A stretch of DNA of 64,000 nucleotides, taken from assembly GCF_009729855.1 (NCBI RefSeq), contig NZ_WODA01000017.1, forward strand, positions 62,001 through 126,000, in the 5' to 3' direction. The DNA is from Agromyces luteolus (GTDB lineage: Bacteria > Actinomycetota > Actinomycetes > Actinomycetales > Microbacteriaceae). A program made the translations under genes and the position numbers. The notes beneath the pieces were generated by a model. That model was not told the origin of the DNA and searched no databases. It was given only the letters and a program-made list of their open reading frames with translations. Positions 41,141 to 49,737 of the stretch are shown piece by piece. Positions within the stretch are counted from its first letter, which is position 1. Every line of letters begins with the position of its first letter.

Positions 41141-41614
41141 TCAGGCGGCGCGAGCCTCGGTGACGCGACGCTTCTCGCGCACGTACACCTCGCGGCGCAC
41201 GCGCGCGACGACATCGCCGTCGGCGTCGACGATGTCGGTCTCGAACCACTCGAGCACCTTCGCTCCCCCGTGCGCCCGACGCCGCAGTTCATCCGCCCGT
41301 TCGCGCGGCACCTCGAACCGGGCGGTGAGCACGCCCTGGCCGGGCTTCACGAACTCGATCTCGCCGCGGGTGTCCCACACCACGAAGTCGCCGCCCAGCT
41401 GGTGCCGCACGAGCATGAAGAAGTACGGGTCGGTCATGGCCGACATCGATCCGCCGAACGCGGTCTTCACGTAGTTGCGGGTGAACGCGTTGACGTGCAG
41501 CGCGACCTCGGCGCTCGTCCAGTCGGGCGCGAAGCGCCGCACCCGGATGCCGCTGAACAGGTTCGGAGCCCAGAGGCTCATGCCGATGGCCAGTCGTCGT
41601 GGGGTCATGCGCAT
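41141..41614 (-). CDS. DUF4442 / hotdog-fold thioesterase-like protein
   Basis: This 157-residue hotdog protein is of the DUF4442/YiiD_C type: LWAPNLFSGIRVRRFAPDWT, the helix FTRNYVKTAFGGSMSAMTDP, and LEWFETDIVDADGDVVARV. Such proteins resemble acyl-CoA thioesterases, but the catalytic residue pattern is not diagnostic. I chose the ATG at 41614; an upstream TTG at 41671 would add a disordered, Asp-rich leader. It lies downstream of the gcdH gene on the same strand, so it may belong to that acyl-CoA unit. Confidence 0.8.
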   Translation of the reverse strand: MRMTPRRLAIGMSLWAPNLFSGIRVRRFAPDWTSAEVALHVNAFTRNYVKTAFGGSMSAMTDPYFFMLVRHQLGGDFVVWDTRGEIEFVKPGQGVLTARFEVPRERADELRRRAHGGAKVLEWFETDIVDADGDVVARVRREVYVREKRRVTEARAA

Positions 41615-41699
41615 CGGTCCAGTGTGGCCCGCGCCCGCGGCATCCGTCGGTTCGTCGTCGGTTTCCGACAACGGATGCCGCGCGGCGCGCGCCCGGACG

Positions 41700-42911
41700 C
41701 TAGAAGGCGCTGAGGCCGGTGAGCGCGCGGCCGATGACGAGCTGGTGCACCTCGTCGGTGCCCTCGTAGGTGCGGACGGACTCGAGGTTCGCCGCGTGCC
41801 GCATGACCGGGAACTCGTTCGTGATGCCGTCGCCCGCGAGGATCGCGCGCGCCTCGTGCGCGATGCGCAGCGCCTCGCGGACCGAGTTGAGCTTGCCGAC
41901 CGAGATCTGCGCGGGGGTCAGCGCGCCGCGCTCCTTGAGGCGGCCGAGGTGCAGTGCGAGCAGCACGCCCTTCTCGACCTCGACGAGCATGTCGGCGAGC
42001 TTGGCCTGGATCAGCTGGTTCGCGCCGATCGGCCTGCCGAAGACCTCGCGCGTGATCGAGCGGCCGAGGGCGGACTCGAGGCACGAGCGGGCCGCGCCCA
42101 TGGCGCCCCAGACGATGCCGTAGCGCGCCTCGTTGAGGCATCCGAACGGGCCCGACAGGCCGCGCGCGCCGGGCAGCATCGCGTCGGCGGCCAGTCGCAC
42201 GCCCTCGAAGGTCACGTCGCACTGCACCGAGGCGCGCATCGAGAGCTTGCCGTCGATGGGGGTCGCCGTGAACCCGGCCGTCGAGGTCGGCACGAGGAAC
42301 CCGCGCACGACGCCGTGGTCGTCGCTCCCCGCGTCGTCGACCTTCGCCCACACGACGGCGACGTCGGCGAGCGACGCGAGCCCGATCCAGCGCTTCGCAC
42401 CGTCGATGACCCACTCGTCGCCGTCGCGACGCGCGGTCGTCGTCATCGCGGCCGGGTCGCTGCCGCCCTGCGGCTCGGTGAGCGCGAAGCATCCGATGAG
42501 CTCGCCCGCCGCCATGCCCGGCAGCCACCGCTGCTTCTGCTCCTCCGAGCCGTACTTGTGGATGGCGCTCATGGCGAGCGAGCCCTGCACCGACACGAAC
42601 GTGCGCCAGCCCGAGTCGGCCGCCTCGAGCTCGAGGCACACGAGGCCGTACGCGACGGCGCCGGCCCCGGCGCATCCGTACCCGGTCAGGTGCATGCCGA
42701 GGAAGCCGAGCTCGCCGGCCTCCCGCACGAGCTCGCGGCGGAAGACCTTGTCCTCGAAGTCCTGCTCGATGATGGGCGCGATGCGCTCCTGCGCGAACCG
42801 GCGCGCGCGGTCGCGCCAGGCCAGCTCGTCTGCGGTGAGCAGCGCGTCGAGGTCGAAGACCGCGTCGATGCGGGGTGCGGTGACGGTCGCGTCGGGTTCG
42901 GTGGCGGTCAT
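41700..42911 (-). CDS. gcdH: Acyl-CoA dehydrogenase, glutaryl-CoA dehydrogenase type
   Basis: This 403-residue FAD enzyme has the GCDH blocks SVQGSLAMSAIHKYGSEEQK and GCFALTEPQGGSDPAAM, and the catalytic Glu at about residue 383 in the family signature TYEGTDEVHQLVIGRALTG. Such enzymes oxidise and decarboxylate glutaryl-CoA to crotonyl-CoA in lysine and glutarate catabolism. GGAAGGAT precedes the ATG. It lies 48 bases downstream of a class-III CoA-transferase, the same pairing as gcdG-gcdH in pseudomonads, which supports glutaryl-CoA as substrate. Confidence 0.9.
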   Translation of the reverse strand: MTATEPDATVTAPRIDAVFDLDALLTADELAWRDRARRFAQERIAPIIEQDFEDKVFRRELVREAGELGFLGMHLTGYGCAGAGAVAYGLVCLELEAADSGWRTFVSVQGSLAMSAIHKYGSEEQKQRWLPGMAAGELIGCFALTEPQGGSDPAAMTTTARRDGDEWVIDGAKRWIGLASLADVAVVWAKVDDAGSDDHGVVRGFLVPTSTAGFTATPIDGKLSMRASVQCDVTFEGVRLAADAMLPGARGLSGPFGCLNEARYGIVWGAMGAARSCLESALGRSITREVFGRPIGANQLIQAKLADMLVEVEKGVLLALHLGRLKERGALTPAQISVGKLNSVREALRIAHEARAILAGDGITNEFPVMRHAANLESVRTYEGTDEVHQLVIGRALTGLSAF

Positions 42912-42959
42912 GTCGATCCTTCCGTGTGATCGTGGGCCCTGCAGGGGCGGATGTCTCGG

Positions 42960-44126
42960 TCAGCCGCGCGGACGCCAGTCGGCGCCCCGGTCGGCGTCGA
43001 GTGCCGGCGGCGCGGTGCGGTAGCTCGCGCCGTCCCCGCCGACGCGGATGGGGTTCGCGATCGACCGGTGCGGCGCCGACGCGTCGTCGGCCTCGCGGGT
43101 CACGGCGACGGGCTCGAGCCCGAGCGCGTCGGCGAACGCGATCGCCTCGGCGACGTCGTTCACGAGCCCCGCGGGCACGCCGGCCGCCGTGAGCGCGTCG
43201 ACCCAGTGCCGGGCGGATGCCGCGGCCAGCGCCCGCTCGAGGGCCTCGCCCAGCTCGTCGCGGTGGGCCACGCGGTCGGCGTTCGTCCGGAACCGCGCGT
43301 CGTCGGCGAGGCCGGGCGAGCCGAGGACGCCCGCGAGCGCCCCGAACTGGCGGTCGTTGCCCACCGCGATGACGAGCTCGCGGTCGGCGGCGCGGAACAC
43401 CGCGTAGGGCGCGATGCTCGGGTGCTGGTTGCCGAGCCGGCGGGGCGGAGTGCCCGTCGCGAGCGTCGACGACGCCTGGTTGGTGAGCGCGGAGAGCAGG
43501 CTCTGCAGCAGGGTGACCTCGACGAGGCATCCGACCCCGGTGCGATCGCGCTCGCGGAGCGCGAGCAGGATCCCGGCGACGGCGTTCTGCCCGGTCAGCA
43601 CGTCGACGAGTGCGACGCCGACCTTCGAGGGCTCGCCGTCGGGGTCGCCCGTGATGCTCATGAGGCCGCCGACGGCCTGCACGAGCAGGTCGTAGCCGGC
43701 GAGCGCCGCACCCTCGCCCGTGCCGAAGCCGGTGATCGAGCAGTAGACGACGCCGGGGTTCGCGGCCCGCACGTCCTCGTATGCGAGGCCGAACCGGGCC
43801 ATGACGCCGGGCCGGAAGTTCTCGACGACCACGTCGGCGGATGCGGCGAGCCGGCGCGCCTCGGCGAGCCCCGCGGCATCCGTCAGGTCGAGCGCGACCG
43901 AGCGCTTGTTGCGGTTCACCCCGCCGAAGTACGTGGCGCGGCCGGTCGCGTCGACGGGCGGGATCCAGTGCCGCGTGTCGTCGCCGCCGGGCGGCTCGAC
44001 CTTGATCACGTCGGCGCCGAAGTCGGCGAGCGTCATGGTCGCGTACGGCCCGGCGAGCACGCGCGAGAAGTCGGCGACGCGGATGCCGCGCAGCGCGCCC
44101 GCCGCGACCCGGTCCGCCTCAGCCAT
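42960..44126 (-). CDS. CaiB/BaiF family CoA-transferase
   Basis: This 388-residue family-III CoA-transferase carries the N-terminal block GIRVADFSRVLAGPYATM, then DVIKVEPPGGDDTR and NRNKRSVALDL. The catalytic Asp175 is in VALVDVLTGQNAVAG. It is closest in context to succinyl-CoA:glutarate CoA-transferase (SUGCT/GcdG), because glutaryl-CoA dehydrogenase follows in the same operon. I chose the ATG at 44126 for its GAGGAGGG ribosome-binding site; a longer upstream frame is non-homologous. Confidence 0.88.
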   Translation of the reverse strand: MAEADRVAAGALRGIRVADFSRVLAGPYATMTLADFGADVIKVEPPGGDDTRHWIPPVDATGRATYFGGVNRNKRSVALDLTDAAGLAEARRLAASADVVVENFRPGVMARFGLAYEDVRAANPGVVYCSITGFGTGEGAALAGYDLLVQAVGGLMSITGDPDGEPSKVGVALVDVLTGQNAVAGILLALRERDRTGVGCLVEVTLLQSLLSALTNQASSTLATGTPPRRLGNQHPSIAPYAVFRAADRELVIAVGNDRQFGALAGVLGSPGLADDARFRTNADRVAHRDELGEALERALAAASARHWVDALTAAGVPAGLVNDVAEAIAFADALGLEPVAVTREADDASAPHRSIANPIRVGGDGASYRTAPPALDADRGADWRPRG

Positions 44127-44340
44127 CCGCCCTCCTCGGCGATCGGACCCGGCCCGCGCGGGTCCCTCCGTCACCATACCCACGGGCGTCGAGGCTCCTG
44201 TTGTACAGCACGTCCATCCGCTCCCGCCGATGCGCCATCGCGTCGATCGCCTTCCCCGTCGATCCGCTTAGGCTTGGAGACGGCGTGCACCGTCGTCGCC
44301 GTCCGGGCTGACGAGTGCACCAATCACCCAGAGGAGTCCC

Positions 44341-45708
44341 ATGACGAACTACGCCGTCGTCAACCCGGCCACCGGAGAGACGGTCAAGACGTTCCCGACC
44401 ATCACCGACGCCGAGCTCGAGGCCGCGATCGCGAGCGCCGACGAGGCGCACCGCACGTGGGCCAAGTCGACCACCGTCGAGGAGCGCGCCGCCCTGATCC
44501 GCCGCGTCGGCGAACTGCACGTCGAGCGCCGGCAGGAACTCGCCGAGATCATCGTGCGCGAGATGGGCAAGCCCATCGAGCAGGCCCTCGGCGAGGCCGA
44601 CTTCGCCGGTGCGATCTACGAGTACTACGCCGACAACGCGTCCGAGTTCCTGAAGGACGAGCCCGTCGCGCTGCTCGACGGCGAGGGCTCGGCGATCATC
44701 CGCCGCAGCTCGCTCGGGCCGCTCCTCGGCGTCATGCCGTGGAACTTCCCGTACTACCAGGTCGCGCGCTTCGCGGGCCCGAACGTGATCATCGGCAACA
44801 CGATCATCCTCAAGCACGCCGAGCAGTGCCCCGAGTCGGCCGCTGCGATCGAGCAGATCTTCCGCGACGCGGGCGCCCCCGAGGGCGTCTACGTGAACGT
44901 CTACGCGTCGCACGACCAGATCGCGACCGTCATCGCCGACCCGCGCGTGCAGGGCGTCTCGCTCACCGGCTCCGAGCGCGCCGGCGCGGCCGTCGCGGAG
45001 CTCGCGGGCAAGCACCTGAAGAAGGTCGTGCTCGAGCTCGGCGGGTCCGACCCGTTCATCCTGCTCTCGACCGACGACCTCGACGCGACCGTGCAGAACG
45101 CGGTCGACGCGCGCCTCGACAACAACGGCCAGTCCTGCAACGCGGCCAAGCGCTTCATCGTGATCGACGAGCTGTACGAGCCGTTCCTCGAGAAGTTCAC
45201 GGCGAAGATCGCCGAGGTCGAGGCGACCGACCCGACCTCGTCGGACTCGGCGCTCGGCCCGCTGTCGTCGCTGAAGGCCGCCGAGGGCCTCGACGACCAG
45301 GTCAAGCGTGCGATCGAGCACGGCGCCACGCTCGTGCACGGCGGTTCGCGCGAGGGCGCGTTCTTCCAGACCACGGTGCTGACGGATGTCACGCCCGAGA
45401 ACCCCGCCTCGAAGGAGGAGTTCTTCGGCCCGGTCGCGCAGGTGTACCGCGCCGCCGACGAGGCCGCGGCCGTGCGCCTCGCGAACGACATCCCGTTCGG
45501 CCTGGGTTCGTACGTCTACACGACCGACCAGGAGCAGGCGATGCGAGTCGCCGACGGGATCGAGGCCGGCATGGTCTTCGTGAACCTCGTGCTCGCCGAC
45601 GGCGCGGAGCTGCCCTTCGGCGGCGTGAAGCGCTCCGGTTCGGGCCGTGAGCTCGGCCGCTTCGGCGCCGACGAGTTCGTCAACAAGAAGATGATCCGCA
45701 TCGGCTGA
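44341..45708 (+). CDS. NAD(P)-dependent succinate-semialdehyde dehydrogenase
   Basis: This 455-residue ALDH of the short SSADH (Sad/GabD2-like) type begins YAVVNPATGETVKTF. It has the catalytic Glu in VVLELGGSDPFILL (about residue 232) and catalytic Cys266 in NNGQSCNAAKRF. It oxidises succinate semialdehyde, from GABA or putrescine breakdown, to succinate. CAGAGGAG precedes the ATG. It is a single-gene unit divergent from the CoA-transferase/gcdH operon and ends in a strong hairpin. The products of the amine oxidase and transaminase genes in this window would be suitable upstream sources. Confidence 0.92.
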   Translation: MTNYAVVNPATGETVKTFPTITDAELEAAIASADEAHRTWAKSTTVEERAALIRRVGELHVERRQELAEIIVREMGKPIEQALGEADFAGAIYEYYADNASEFLKDEPVALLDGEGSAIIRRSSLGPLLGVMPWNFPYYQVARFAGPNVIIGNTIILKHAEQCPESAAAIEQIFRDAGAPEGVYVNVYASHDQIATVIADPRVQGVSLTGSERAGAAVAELAGKHLKKVVLELGGSDPFILLSTDDLDATVQNAVDARLDNNGQSCNAAKRFIVIDELYEPFLEKFTAKIAEVEATDPTSSDSALGPLSSLKAAEGLDDQVKRAIEHGATLVHGGSREGAFFQTTVLTDVTPENPASKEEFFGPVAQVYRAADEAAAVRLANDIPFGLGSYVYTTDQEQAMRVADGIEAGMVFVNLVLADGAELPFGGVKRSGSGRELGRFGADEFVNKKMIRIG

Positions 45709-45724
45709 TCGGCCGTCGCGCCAT

Positions 45725-45760
45725 CGAAGCGTCCCGGGGCATCCGCTCCGGGGCGCTTCG
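45725..45760. terminator. Hairpin terminator after the semialdehyde dehydrogenase
   Basis: A 13-base stem (CGAAGCGTCCCGG with its complement, one G-T pair) has a ten-base loop containing GGCATCCGC. It lies between convergent genes, the dehydrogenase and glsA. Confidence 0.72.
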
Positions 45761-45778
45761 CCGTCTGGGGTGCCGCGA

Positions 45779-47041
45779 TCAGCGCCGGTCGGCGAGCCCG
45801 AACTGCTCGAGCACGCGGTCGGGCGCTCCGACGGCGTGAACCTCGATGCCGGCCGCCTCGGCCGCGGCGGCGGTCTCGCCGAGCAACTGCTCCGCGATGC
45901 CGGCGACGACCGTGACGTCGCCGAAGTCGAGCCGCACGACGCGGGCATCGGTGTGCTCCAGCACGCGCCCGACGTCGTGCACGATCTGCTCCGCCGCGAT
46001 GAAGTCGAGCTCTCCGCGGAGGTCGAACGTGACCGTTCCGGCCGCCGCGTCGACGTCGACCTCCGCGACCGGCGAGACGGGTTCGACGATGTGGTCGAAC
46101 ATGTGCAGCCCGAACCGGTCGGAGAGCGCTTCGAGCATGGCGACGCCGCGGGCGCTGTTGCCGGCCTCGTCGAGCGGCGGCGAGTAGACGCCCACCCCGA
46201 ACTCGCCCGGCCGCACGGCGACGATGCCGCCGCCGACGCCCGACTTCGCGGGCATCCCGACGCGGAAGGCCCACGCGCCCGACCGGTCGTACATGCCGCA
46301 CGTCGCCATCACCGAGAGCGTGTCCCTGGCCGCACGCTCGCCGATCACACGATCGCGCGTGATCGGGTGCACTCCGCCGTTCGCGAGGGTGGCGCCCATG
46401 AGTGCGAGGTCCGCGGTGGTGACCCGCAGCGCGCACTGCCGGAAGTACGGGTCGGTGGCCGCGTCGACGTCGTCGGTCGCGAGCGATCCCGCCGCGAGCG
46501 CGAGTCCCGCCAGCGCACGGTTCCGGTGCCCGGTCTCCGCCTCGGACCGGTGCACGTCGTCGTCGAGGTCGAGCTCGCGGCCCGCGAAGCGGGAGAGCGC
46601 GTCGCGGATGCGGCGGAACCGTTCGTCGGCGTCGGCGGCGGGCACGAGCGACGTGGTCACGATCGCGCCGGCGTTGATGAACGGGTTCTCGGGCCGTCCG
46701 CGCTCGTCGAGGCTGATCGCGTTGAACGGTTCGCCGCTCGGCTCGACGCCGACGCGCTCGTGCACCGCGTCCGCGCCGAGCTCCTCGCACGCGAACGCGT
46801 ACACGAACGGCTTCGACGCCGACTGGATGGTGAACGGGGCGTCGGCGTCGCCTGCGCCGTAGCTCCGGCCGAGCACGCTCGCGATCGTGACGCCGAAGGC
46901 CTCGCGGTCGGCGTCGGCGAGCTCGGGGATGTAGTCGGCGACCGTCCCCTCCGTGACGTCGGCGGCGACCTCGCGGAGGGTCTCCGCGAGGACGCGGTCG
47001 ACCGCGGCGCCGAGCAGGCGCGGCCGGTCGTCGGCGCTCAC
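45779..47041 (-). CDS. glsA: Glutaminase A fused to a STAS domain
   Basis: Residues 1-305 form a serine-dependent glutaminase with Ser74-x-x-Lys77 in QSASKPFVYA, the ENPFINAGAI block near residue 125 and the AKSGVGGGI turn near 260. It converts glutamine to glutamate and ammonia. Residues about 318-420 are a STAS domain (VTFDLRGELDFIAAEQIVHD), a fold known from anti-sigma antagonists and transporters, so activity or partner binding may be regulated. The GTG start overlaps the stop of the upstream DUF1801 gene by four bases. This fusion is seen in other actinobacteria; the role of the STAS part is not established. Confidence 0.93.
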   Translation of the reverse strand: MSADDRPRLLGAAVDRVLAETLREVAADVTEGTVADYIPELADADREAFGVTIASVLGRSYGAGDADAPFTIQSASKPFVYAFACEELGADAVHERVGVEPSGEPFNAISLDERGRPENPFINAGAIVTTSLVPAADADERFRRIRDALSRFAGRELDLDDDVHRSEAETGHRNRALAGLALAAGSLATDDVDAATDPYFRQCALRVTTADLALMGATLANGGVHPITRDRVIGERAARDTLSVMATCGMYDRSGAWAFRVGMPAKSGVGGGIVAVRPGEFGVGVYSPPLDEAGNSARGVAMLEALSDRFGLHMFDHIVEPVSPVAEVDVDAAAGTVTFDLRGELDFIAAEQIVHDVGRVLEHTDARVVRLDFGDVTVVAGIAEQLLGETAAAAEAAGIEVHAVGAPDRVLEQFGLADRR

Positions 47042-47403
47042 GCGCGGCGGCGGCCGGATGCCGCGTCGATCTCGTCGCGGCGCAGGCTCACGAGGCGGCG
47101 CACGGCCTCCTCGGGCAGCGGATGCTCCGGGGTGAACCGGATGGTGCCCTTCGTGCGGTCGAAGCCCTCGAGCAGGTCGGCGGCCCCGTCGATCACGGCG
47201 GGGCTGAACGGGTAGAGCCCGATGTGCGCCGTCGCCTCCATGACTGCGAGGAGCGGCTTGCCGGCGTACCGCAGCGCGGGCATGCCGTAGCTGCGTCCCT
47301 CCTCGGCGTCGGGCACGACCTCGCGTGCGATGAAGTACACGCCCTCGATGCTCGATCGCGCCGGCTCGTGGAGCCCGGCGACGTACTCGGTGACCTCCCC
47401 CAT
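47038..47403 (-). CDS. DUF1801 / iron-chaperone-like small protein
   Basis: This 121-residue DUF1801 protein has the YdhG-like blocks YVAGLHEPARSSIEGVYFI, SYGMPALRYAGKPLLAVME and RFTPEHPLPEEAVRRLV. Bacillus relatives are iron chaperones (FrataxinBsu), but the group is broad. TACGAT lies seven bases before the ATG at 47403 and there is no Shine-Dalgarno, so it is probably leaderless. Translation is coupled to glsA by a GTGA overlap. Confidence 0.85.
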   Translation of the reverse strand: MGEVTEYVAGLHEPARSSIEGVYFIAREVVPDAEEGRSYGMPALRYAGKPLLAVMEATAHIGLYPFSPAVIDGAADLLEGFDRTKGTIRFTPEHPLPEEAVRRLVSLRRDEIDAASGRRRA

Positions 47404-47488
47404 GCCGGTCATCGTACGCGTGCGGCTCGGGCGCGGCATCCGTGCGGTCGCGCGGCACGCGGTCTACCCTCGTCGCAGAGGGGGTCGC

Positions 47489-47758
47489 ATGATCCGGCAG
47501 CGCGTCATCGTCCACGGCCGCGTCCAGGCGGTCGGCTTCCGGTTCAGTGCGCGCGTCGAGGCGCAGCGCCTCGGCGTCTCGGGCTGGATCAGGAACCGCA
47601 ACGACGGCGCGGTCGAGGCCGAGATCGAGGGCGAGGAGGCATCCGTCGCCTCGATGCTCGCGTGGCTCGACGAGGGCCCGCCCGGCGCCGACGTCACCTC
47701 GCTGAGCACCGCCGACCGCGAGCCGATCGGCGAGCGCGGCTTCCGCGTCCTGAGCTGA
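47489..47758 (+). CDS. Acylphosphatase
   Basis: This 89-residue enzyme carries the acylphosphatase signature VHGRVQAVGFR with catalytic Arg near residue 18, and the second motif GWIRNRNDGAVEAEIEG with catalytic Asn near residue 37. It hydrolyses acyl phosphates such as acetyl or carbamoyl phosphate. AGAGGGGG precedes the ATG, and TACCCT at 47465-47470 is a plausible -10 box. It is a monocistronic gene, divergent from DUF1801. Confidence 0.92.
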   Translation: MIRQRVIVHGRVQAVGFRFSARVEAQRLGVSGWIRNRNDGAVEAEIEGEEASVASMLAWLDEGPPGADVTSLSTADREPIGERGFRVLS

Positions 47759-47795
47759 CGGCGAGCGGATGCCGCGGCCGCGGGCACCGCGAGGG

Positions 47796-48623
47796 TCATG
47801 GCGTGCTCGGCGAAGGTTCCTGGCCGCCCGTGACGTACCCGGTGAGGGTCGCGACGCCGAACGCGACGGCGACGCCGCCGACGCCGAGCACCAGCACCGT
47901 CACGATCGCGGCGACGGACACCGGAAGCCCGCGTCGCCGCTTCGGGACCTCGAATCCCATCGGCGCGGTCGTACGGGCACCGGTGGGCGGCGGGCGCGGG
48001 TCGGCGTCCGGGGTGCGGGACGCGTCCGGGGCGCTGGGCGCCACGACCGCACCCGGCACGCCGCCCACGGCCGGCAGCGGCGGCGGTTCGGGCACGCGCG
48101 TCACGGCGTCCTTCGTGAGCTGGACGAGCGCGGCCGCCATGCCCGTGAGCGGTGCCGCGATCCACGGCGCGACCCCGGTCAGGCCGGTCGTGAGCTGGAC
48201 GAGCACGACGACCCCGAGGAGCATGAGGTTCACCAGCGCGCCCACGACCACGGCGCGCCAGATCCGCACACGGCCGCGTCGGGGCACGACGTGCGGCACG
48301 GGCCGCTCGCGCGGCCCCAGGTACGACAGCTCGATCGAGCCGAGCGTGACGAGGTCCCCGTGGTGGAGCTCGTGCGGGCCCGCGGCGGCCCCGCCGTTCA
48401 CGGCGGTGCCGTTCGTCGAGCCCGCGTCCTCGATCGTCACGGTGTCACCCGTGCGCACGAGCCGGGCGTGCCGACGGCTCACCCCGTCGACATCGAGGAC
48501 GATCCCGCACGACGGGTCGCGGCCGATGACGGTCGGACCGGGCGGGACCGCGAGGCGTCGCCCTCCCCACCGGCCCCCGACCACGAGGAGGGTCGGTTCC
48601 GGTGCTGCGTGCTGTGGTGACAT
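47796..48623 (-). CDS. FHA domain membrane protein
   Basis: This 275-residue protein has an N-terminal forkhead-associated phosphothreonine-binding domain (about residues 12-100) with the core PGPTVIGRDPSCGIVLD, VSRRHARL and STNGTAVNG. It is followed by two membrane segments (about 117-140 and 145-165), a Pro-rich cytoplasmic linker and a last membrane segment near 250. It probably docks to a protein phosphorylated by a Ser/Thr kinase, but no kinase is encoded here. The ATG at 48623 starts just before the FHA core. Confidence 0.87.
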   Translation of the reverse strand: MSPQHAAPEPTLLVVGGRWGGRRLAVPPGPTVIGRDPSCGIVLDVDGVSRRHARLVRTGDTVTIEDAGSTNGTAVNGGAAAGPHELHHGDLVTLGSIELSYLGPRERPVPHVVPRRGRVRIWRAVVVGALVNLMLLGVVVLVQLTTGLTGVAPWIAAPLTGMAAALVQLTKDAVTRVPEPPPLPAVGGVPGAVVAPSAPDASRTPDADPRPPPTGARTTAPMGFEVPKRRRGLPVSVAAIVTVLVLGVGGVAVAFGVATLTGYVTGGQEPSPSTP

Positions 48624-48738
48624 CCGATCGCCTGCCGGCGGCCGCCGGCGGGACGCCGCGGCCACCCGTCGAGCGTACGCCGTGGGGTCGCCCCGGGCCA
48701 CCTGCGCGACGCCGGCGGCGGTGCGCGACTTCCGTCCA

Positions 48739-48767
48739 TTGACCGGACGGTCGGTCGGGAATACCGT
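48739..48767 (+). promoter_or_regulatory. Promoter of the SPW-repeat gene
   Basis: TTGACC (48739-48744), a 17-base spacer and TACCGT (48762-48767), followed by a GGAGGAGG ribosome-binding site at 48801-48808. The spacer contains a GGTCGGTC direct repeat. Confidence 0.5.
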
Positions 48768-48817
48768 TGAGGTGACACCCAGATATGGGAGCCGCCACCT
48801 GGAGGAGGTTGGTTTCT

Positions 48818-49177
48818 ATGAAGAAGTGGACGCGATGGGAAGACTGGGTGGCGATCGCCGCCGGTCTGGCAGTCGCACTGTCGACGATGTTCCTCACTCC
48901 GATGGGAGCATCCGTCTCGATCATGGTCGTGCTGGGCGCGCTGCTCGTCGTCTCGGGCATCGTGAACCTCGCCTGGCCCGGCATGGTGGCCATGGAGTAC
49001 GTGCAGGGCGGACTCGGCATCCTCCTGATCATCTCGCCATGGGTCGGCCGCTACGTCGAGACGGGCGCCTTCGGCCCCGCGTGGATGTCGTGGATCTGCG
49101 GCGCGATCGTCGTGATCGTCGCCGCCCTCGCCATCCGCCCCGCGATGCGCGCGCACCACGACGCGATCACCCACTGA
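48818..49177 (+). CDS. SPW-repeat membrane protein
   Basis: This 119-residue protein has four membrane segments and a family SPW motif in LLIISPWVGRYVE near residue 72. The first repeat half is WEDWVAIAAGLAVALSTMF. Function is unknown; the family is widespread in actinobacteria and alphaproteobacteria. GGAGGAGG is nine bases before the ATG at 48818, which excludes the upstream ATG at 48785. Confidence 0.85.
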   Translation: MKKWTRWEDWVAIAAGLAVALSTMFLTPMGASVSIMVVLGALLVVSGIVNLAWPGMVAMEYVQGGLGILLIISPWVGRYVETGAFGPAWMSWICGAIVVIVAALAIRPAMRAHHDAITH

Positions 49178-49619
49178 TCGTCGCGGTCGCCCGCTGAGCG
49201 GGCCGAGCCGGGTGCGGCACCGGCGTGCCGCGCCCGCGCGGGGGCCGATCGGATGCCGCTGCCGGACGCGCCGGCACGCGGCGCCGCGGCATGCCCGGGG
49301 CCGGGGCCGGGGCCGGGGCCGCGGACGAGGCTGGCGAGGCGGGGATCCGGACGCCGCCGCGCCCGCGGTACTCGCGCACGCACAGCACGAGCATGATCGC
49401 CGAGGCGACCAGGTAGAACGAGTGCAGCAGCCAGATCGGACCGAACGGCAGGCTGAACACGTACACCGAGTACACGGCGTTCGCGCCGTTGATCATGACG
49501 ATGCTCCCGAGGCTGTACGACCCCACGTCGTGCGTGCGGAGGGCCTTCCACACCATCGGCAGGTTGGCGGTCGCGAACACGACGGCCGCGACCGTTCCTG
49601 CGAGCACCGGGACATCCAT
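49167..49619 (-). CDS. SemiSWEET-like sugar transporter with low-complexity tail
   Basis: The first 90 residues of this 150-residue protein form a three-helix SemiSWEET unit, with the PQ-loop-type motif ANLPMVWKALRTHDVGSYS at about residues 18-36 and further helices at about 40-60 and 66-86. SemiSWEETs work as dimers to move small sugars. The remaining 60 residues are a Pro/Ala/Arg-rich tail encoded by CCGGGG tandem repeats. The tail has no homology signal and overlaps the SPW gene end by eleven bases. TAGCGT lies seven bases before the ATG (leaderless context). Confidence 0.8.
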   Translation of the reverse strand: MDVPVLAGTVAAVVFATANLPMVWKALRTHDVGSYSLGSIVMINGANAVYSVYVFSLPFGPIWLLHSFYLVASAIMLVLCVREYRGRGGVRIPASPASSAAPAPAPAPGMPRRRVPARPAAASDRPPRGRGTPVPHPARPAQRATATISG

Positions 49620-49737
49620 GTTCGCGACGCTACGGGGGCCGGCGTCGCGCCGCGTCGGGAGAAGCACGCAACTTCACGGCGGACGCCGATGGGTCGTTCT
49701 ACCCATGCCCGGCGCCATCCGGCCGCCGCCGCCGCCG

